Assembly (NCBI GenBank): GCA_900546145.1
Contig: URBN01000010.1
Coordinates: 1 to 64,000 of the forward strand
Source of the DNA: an uncultured Desulfovibrio sp.
GTDB taxonomy: Bacteria > Desulfobacterota > Desulfovibrionia > Desulfovibrionales > Desulfovibrionaceae
Direction of reading: 5' to 3'
DNA length: 64,000 nucleotides
Shown piece by piece: positions 59,542 to 64,000 of this stretch (its first letter is position 1; every line of letters begins with the position of its first letter). The notes beneath the pieces are model-generated. The model saw only the letters and a list, made by a program, of their open reading frames with translations, did no database searches and was not told where the DNA came from. Position numbers and translations under genes: made by a program.

Positions 59542-60879
59542 TTACAGAACCCGGTAGTACACGGCGGGCGAGTGCAGGAGCCCCTTGTCCAGGGCGTGCT
59601 GCAGGGCCTGCCGCATGGCCCGGGCCGACGCCTCATGGGTCATGAAGACGAGAGGCACGACCTCCTCGCCGAACTCCACGTCCTCCATGTCACGCTTCTG
59701 GATGACCTGGGCTATGCTGATGCCCTCGGCGGCCATGCAGCCGGCGAGATCCCGGAGCACGCCGGGAGCGTCGGGCACCATAGTGCGCACGTAATACTTG
59801 GAAACACTCTCCGACGGCGGCACGATGGAGGCTCTGGGAATATCCCCGCCGGCAAAGCCGGTATTGTTGGGCAGCTCCCCTCTCGCCACGGCCATGAGGT
59901 CGCCCAGGACCACGCTGGCCGTGGGCAGGGCGCCTGCGCCGCGTCCATGGAAGAACAGGGATCCCGAGGATTCGCTTTCCACGCGCACGGCGTTATAGAC
60001 GCCGCCCACGCGCGCGAGCAGATAGGTCTGGGGCACGAGAGCCGGGAACACGCCGGCCTCAAGACGGATGGGACCGTCGTCGGGTTCGTCCATATTGACC
60101 CGGTTCACCTGGGCCACCAGCTTCACGCGGTACCCGAACACCCTGGCCATGGCGATATCCTGGGGCGCCATGCCGCGTATGCCCTGCACGGGCAGGACGG
60201 TAAAGGGATAGTCCACGCCGAAGGCGAGACGGATGAGGAGCGTCAGCTTGTGGGCCGCGTCCTGGCCGTCGATGTCGAGCGTCGGGTTGGCCTCGGCGTA
60301 GCCGAGCTCCTGGGCCTTCTTGAGTGCCTGCTCGAAGTCCACGCCCTTCGTGGTCATTTCCGAGAGAATATAGTTGCTCGTGCCGTTGAGTATGCCCAGC
60401 ACGCTGCTGATGCGGTTGCCGGCGAGAGGGCCGCGCAGGGCCTCGATGATGGGCACGGCTCCGGCCACGCTGGCCTCGTAGCGCAGGATCAGATTCTTTT
60501 CGCGGGCGAGACGCATGAGCTCGCCGCCTTCCACGGCCAGAAGGGCCTTGTTGGCCGTGACCACGTGCTTGCCGTTCTTCAGGGCCCGGGACACGAGCGC
60601 GAGCGGCGCGTCGATACCGCCCATGAGCTCCACGAGCACATCGATATCCGGATCATCGGTCAGATCGGCGGGATTCGTCGTAATCCGGCAGCCTTCGGGC
60701 AGCTCCACGGAGCGGGGTTTGTTCACGTCGCGCACGAGCACGCGCTTCAGCTCTATGCCGCGGCCTGTCCTCCGGCGCACGAGCGCCGCGTTTTTCTGAA
60801 GAAGTTCAGCCAGGCCGCCTCCGACCGTTCCGAGGCCGGCCAGCCCCACACGCAGGGGCGTATCAAAACTGTTCGCCAT
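59542..60879 (-). CDS. hom: Homoserine dehydrogenase
   Basis: 445 residues. NAD(P) site GLAGLGTVGGGLAEL, then VTANKALLA and the catalytic region ILNGTSNYILSEM and EANPTLDIDGQDAAHK. A C-terminal ACT domain (about 365-445: TMVPDAPGVLRDLAGCMAAEGISIAQV) is the usual site of threonine feedback. Reduces aspartate semialdehyde to homoserine for threonine and methionine. Not fused to aspartokinase. Confidence 0.97.
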   Translation of the reverse strand: MANSFDTPLRVGLAGLGTVGGGLAELLQKNAALVRRRTGRGIELKRVLVRDVNKPRSVELPEGCRITTNPADLTDDPDIDVLVELMGGIDAPLALVSRALKNGKHVVTANKALLAVEGGELMRLAREKNLILRYEASVAGAVPIIEALRGPLAGNRISSVLGILNGTSNYILSEMTTKGVDFEQALKKAQELGYAEANPTLDIDGQDAAHKLTLLIRLAFGVDYPFTVLPVQGIRGMAPQDIAMARVFGYRVKLVAQVNRVNMDEPDDGPIRLEAGVFPALVPQTYLLARVGGVYNAVRVESESSGSLFFHGRGAGALPTASVVLGDLMAVARGELPNNTGFAGGDIPRASIVPPSESVSKYYVRTMVPDAPGVLRDLAGCMAAEGISIAQVIQKRDMEDVEFGEEVVPLVFMTHEASARAMRQALQHALDKGLLHSPAVYYRVL

Positions 60880-61155
60880 CTATGGGCATCCTTTTCGTTA
60901 ATGCTTGCTGTATGCCCGGCCGCCCGCGCGGCGCTGCGCTGCGGACATGTGCCGGCAGAAAATACGGAACGCGTCCCGCTTTCTCTCCGGCGCCTGCGGG
61001 GCATCCCGGCCGGCCGGCGTCGGGGCGCACGCTCCTGACTCTTCCTTCCTAACAGCAGAAGGGCCGTCTGTCCATTTCAGGCCCCCGGCCCGCGATTGCG
61101 CCCTTAAGCCCTCCCGCGCTATAGCTTGCCGAAACACCCGCAAACAGGAGAACAC

Positions 61156-62199
61156 ATGGAAGATCATATAGTTTTTCACAGGGACAGCGTTGTCCTCGAC
61201 CTCCTCGATCAGAGAAAGCTGCCTGCCAGCGAGGAACGCTTCCTCTGCCGCACCACTGCCGACGTTATCACCGCCCTTCAGGTCATGGTCGTCCGCGGCG
61301 CGCCGGCCATCGGCGTCTCCGCCGCCTTCGGCTGCGCCATCGCTCTGCGCGAGTCCGCAGGTCCGGACTGGAGGGAAAACCTCAGGAAGCACCTCGCCGA
61401 TCTCAGGGCTGCCCGCCCCACTGCCGTCAACCTCGCCTGGGCCGTGGACCACATGACCGCCCTCTGGGAAAGGAACGCGTCCCTCGCCCCCGAAGACCTC
61501 ATGAAGCTCTTCATCAGTGAAGCCGAAACCATGCGGCGCGATGACATCGCGTCGTGCATGGCCATAGGCCGCTACGGTCTTCCCTGCGTGCACGATAACG
61601 ATGTCATTCTCACCCACTGCAACGCCGGCGCCCTGGCTACGGCGGGCTACGGCACGGCCCTCGGCGTCGTGCGCGCCGCCCTCGAAAACAGAAAGAACAT
61701 CCGCGTCATCGCTGACGAGACCCGGCCCTTCCTGCAGGGCGCCCGCCTCACCGCCTGGGAGCTCCAGCGCGACGGCATCCCTGTAACCGTGGCCTGCGAC
61801 AACGCCTGCGCCTCCCTTATGTCCCGGGGCTTCGTGTCCCTGTGCGTGGTCGGCGCGGACCGCATCGCCGCCAACGGCGACACGGCCAACAAAATCGGCA
61901 CCCTCGGCGTCGCTATTCTGGCCCGCCACTACGGCATCCCCTTCTACGTGGCTGCCCCCCTCTCCACCATTGACCGCTCCACGCCCGACGGAAAGCACAT
62001 TCCCATCGAGGAGCGCCCCGCCTCCGAGGTCACCACCATCGGCTCCACGCGCATCACCCCCGAAGGCGTGCCCGTCTTCAATTTCGCCTTCGACGTCACG
62101 CCGGCGGACCTCATCACCGGTATCATCACGGATAAGGGGCTCCTCACCGCCCCCTATGACGCCGCCATCCGCGATGTCTTCGCCAGAGAGGAACGATAG
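61156..62199 (+). CDS. mtnA: S-methyl-5-thioribose-1-phosphate isomerase
   Basis: 347 residues from ATG 61156 (CAGGAG upstream). MVVRGAPAIGVSAAFG, TAVNLAWAVDHM, THCNAGALATAGYGTALG (catalytic Cys), and GADRIAANGDTANKIGT (catalytic Asp) are all present. It opens methylthioribose-1-phosphate to the ribulose form in the methionine salvage or MTA-isoprenoid shunt; some members act on 5-deoxyribose-1-phosphate. No other salvage gene is near. It is 2 nt upstream of the next gene, so co-transcribed. Confidence 0.95.
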   Translation: MEDHIVFHRDSVVLDLLDQRKLPASEERFLCRTTADVITALQVMVVRGAPAIGVSAAFGCAIALRESAGPDWRENLRKHLADLRAARPTAVNLAWAVDHMTALWERNASLAPEDLMKLFISEAETMRRDDIASCMAIGRYGLPCVHDNDVILTHCNAGALATAGYGTALGVVRAALENRKNIRVIADETRPFLQGARLTAWELQRDGIPVTVACDNACASLMSRGFVSLCVVGADRIAANGDTANKIGTLGVAILARHYGIPFYVAAPLSTIDRSTPDGKHIPIEERPASEVTTIGSTRITPEGVPVFNFAFDVTPADLITGIITDKGLLTAPYDAAIRDVFAREER

Positions 62200-62201
62200 C
62201 C

Positions 62202-64000
62202 ATGTCCGAAATCTTCCTTCACCGCGGCGCGGGAACCGCTTATCTACGTCCCGGCGCCATTGAAGCCAGCCTCGACGCCTGGAACGTTCCCGCCGGATCC
62301 ATCTCCCTTCCCCGGGAGATGACGGACCGCCTCACCGCCATCCGCAGCGAACACGCCACATGGGCTTATGAGACAGGCCGCACCGGGACGGGCCGCGGCA
62401 CCTTCGCGGACGCCCTGCGCGGCGGCAGCTCCCTTTCCATGTGGTGGTGCTCCCTCTTCTACGAACGCCACCCCAAGGTCACGCCCGAGCTTTACGACAT
62501 CTACCGCCTGCGCGCCCTTGAAATGGTCATGGAGGAAAAAGGCGCCGGAAGCCTCGTCACCGACGGCCTCACTCCAGCCTGCAACGCCGCCCTCGAAGCC
62601 ATGTGCAGAGCCCGCGGCTGGTCCTTCGCGAAAAATAATGAGACCGCTCCGGAAAAAGCGCAGAGCCGGCTTCGCCGCGTCTATAACCGGACGCCCGCTC
62701 CCCTGCGCGCCATCGCCCGCTTCGCCTGGTGGCTCTGGTCCGTACGCCGCGTCGTCGGGTCCTGCAGGTCGCTTCCGCCGTCCTCCGCTTCCACCGGAAC
62801 CATCACCACCTATTTCCCCAATATCGACGTTAAAAAGGCTGAGGAAGGCGTCTTCCGTTCCCGCTACTGGGAAAGCCTGCACGACGCCCTCCGGGACGAC
62901 GCCGGCGAAGGAAACACGCCCGCCGTGCGCTGGCTCTTCGTGCTCTTCCCCTCGCCCCAGGGCTCTCTCGCCCAGTGCTGCGGCTTCCGCGACAACTTCC
63001 GGAAGACCCGGAAAAGCGGTGTCTCCTTCAACTATCTCGAGGAGTTTCTCTCCCCGGGCAGCGTCCTGAAGTCCCTCGTCCGCTATGCCCGCATCGCCGT
63101 CATGAGCGCCGTCTCGGAAAAGAGGATACGCTCCTCCTTCCACTTCGCGCACTCCACACTCGACCTCTGGCCCCTGCTCGCCGGCGAGTACGCCGAAAGC
63201 TTCCGCGGCTGGCGGTGCCTCGAGCGCTGCCTGCAGCAGAAAGGCCTCGAAAACTACGTGACCCTTTCGGGCCGCCAGCGCTACTGGACCTTCCCGCTCG
63301 AAAACTGCCCCTGGGAACGCATGCTCACGCACGCCGTCCATGAGGCCGGAGCGGGCACCGTCTACGGGGCCCAGCACTCCACCATCCGGCCCACGGACTT
63401 CCGCTACTTCGACGATCCGCGCACCTTCTCCGATCCCGGAACCAGCGCCTTCCAGCCTGATTACGTGGTCGGCAACGGGTCGGCCGCAGTGAGCCAGTGG
63501 GCGGACGCCGGCGTGCCCGAAGCCCGCCTCAGGAAGGCCGAGGCCCTGCGCTATCTCTATCTCGCGGGATCGGAACCGGCGCCTTTCACCGGCACGCCCG
63601 GAGACCTTCTCGTGGTCACGAGCTTCTTCAGGGATGAGACCGAAGCCCACCTAAAGCTCCTTGCCGAAGCCCTTCAGGCCGGCCTGCTCGGAAACTTCAG
63701 GGTCACGGTCAAGCCCCACCCCTACCTGCCCGTGCAGGAGAGGCTCAGCGGGCTTCTCCACGGCCGCACGGAAGAGCTGCGCTTCTCCACGGCCCCCATC
63801 GCCGACGAACTCGCCTGCAATCCGCTTGTCTGGGCCTCCAACTCCACCACAGTGGCTCTCGAGGCCGCCATCAAGGGGCTTCCCGTCATGGTCATGCAGC
63901 CCTCCGGCGACTTCGACCTCTGCCCCCTGCAGAACATAAAGGAGCTCCCGCGCACGTCAAACCTCGACGACGTCAGAGCGGGACTCGCCTCCGCGGCGCC
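62202..64000 (+). CDS. Surface carbohydrate biosynthesis protein (TIGR04326-like), 3' end outside window
   Basis: At least 599 residues; the frame is open at the window end. GAGAGG precedes ATG 62202, 2 nt after mtnA. N-terminal part: MSEIFLHRGAG, then GRGTFADALRGGSSLSMWWCSLFYERHP. The C-terminal half looks like a glycosyltransferase-B or polysialyltransferase-like fold (GAGTVYGAQHSTIRPTDFRYFDDP, VTVKPHPYLP, VWASNSTTVALEAAIKGLPV). The pattern recalls the TIGR04326 surface-carbohydrate family. Cytoplasmic; possibly makes a capsule or O-antigen sugar link. The pairing with mtnA is unusual. Confidence 0.65.
   Translation, partial: MSEIFLHRGAGTAYLRPGAIEASLDAWNVPAGSISLPREMTDRLTAIRSEHATWAYETGRTGTGRGTFADALRGGSSLSMWWCSLFYERHPKVTPELYDIYRLRALEMVMEEKGAGSLVTDGLTPACNAALEAMCRARGWSFAKNNETAPEKAQSRLRRVYNRTPAPLRAIARFAWWLWSVRRVVGSCRSLPPSSASTGTITTYFPNIDVKKAEEGVFRSRYWESLHDALRDDAGEGNTPAVRWLFVLFPSPQGSLAQCCGFRDNFRKTRKSGVSFNYLEEFLSPGSVLKSLVRYARIAVMSAVSEKRIRSSFHFAHSTLDLWPLLAGEYAESFRGWRCLERCLQQKGLENYVTLSGRQRYWTFPLENCPWERMLTHAVHEAGAGTVYGAQHSTIRPTDFRYFDDPRTFSDPGTSAFQPDYVVGNGSAAVSQWADAGVPEARLRKAEALRYLYLAGSEPAPFTGTPGDLLVVTSFFRDETEAHLKLLAEALQAGLLGNFRVTVKPHPYLPVQERLSGLLHGRTEELRFSTAPIADELACNPLVWASNSTTVALEAAIKGLPVMVMQPSGDFDLCPLQNIKELPRTSNLDDVRAGLASAA

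Noticed and set aside
1..64000. CRISPR arrays, tRNA and rRNA genes
   Set aside because: No regularly spaced repeats and no T-loop or rRNA signatures were seen when reading through; a dedicated tRNA scan was not possible.

Overview
The window looks like the end of a metagenome or draft-genome contig from a sulfidogenic delta-proteobacterium of the Desulfovibrionaceae (Desulfovibrio/Bilophila/Mailhella-like). The evidence is the gene content and order: rex beside the atp genes, an nrfHA nitrite reductase with its own haem-insertion genes, a monofunctional AICAR transformylase, a thiSGHF operon and a rimP-nusA-ylxR-infB operon. The first 28 bases are not biological. They match the end of the Illumina TruSeq adapter, so base 29 is the true contig edge.

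Bases 29-8600 are accessory. They hold a CMD lipoprotein / flavodoxin / DUF362 operon cut by the contig end, two Hsp20 chaperones, a 4Fe-4S protein behind a CRP/FNR-type palindrome (HcpR-like), two unrecognised genes, and a MarR regulator flanked by two inverted copies of a 13-bp site. Several 500-700 bp stretches carry no recognisable gene.

Bases 8600-16460 are the most unusual part. A sigma-54 activator diverges from a glycyl-radical enzyme (GRE) cluster: the GRE, its radical-SAM activase, a HesB-like selenoprotein whose in-frame UGA would be called a stop by standard gene finders, an MFS transporter and a C_GCAxxG_C_C-family protein. The GRE has the catalytic Cys and radical Gly, but the usual GCxE motif is GCVA, so its chemistry is not predictable from standard subfamilies. 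Tandem operators 22 bp apart and a sigma-54-like promoter lie between the divergent genes. The cluster is bounded by tandem palindromic repeats on the left and an IS256-family transposase remnant on the right.

Bases 16500-31500 are core energy and nucleotide metabolism: the ATP synthase Fo genes (atpZ-atpI-atpB-atpE) with a promoter overlapped by a Rex-like site, then rex, cobS, and convergent cbiA and purH. Next come nrfHA with resB-ccsA, a DUF6282 gene, purA and holB. Bases 31500-42900 hold asnS, the thiSGHF operon under a TPP riboswitch with an intrinsic terminator, a flippase, ilvD, a cyclophilin and mutY.

Bases 42900-64000 hold the transcription/translation block rimP-nusA-ylxR-infB, ylxP, nrnA, truB, rpsO and pnp. 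The leader of that block carries a terminator. The block is followed by an opposite-strand group (yjbQ, prfA, DUF1385, rpmE), tlyA, dinB, hom, mtnA and a surface-carbohydrate gene cut by the window end. No tRNA, rRNA or CRISPR array was recognised.
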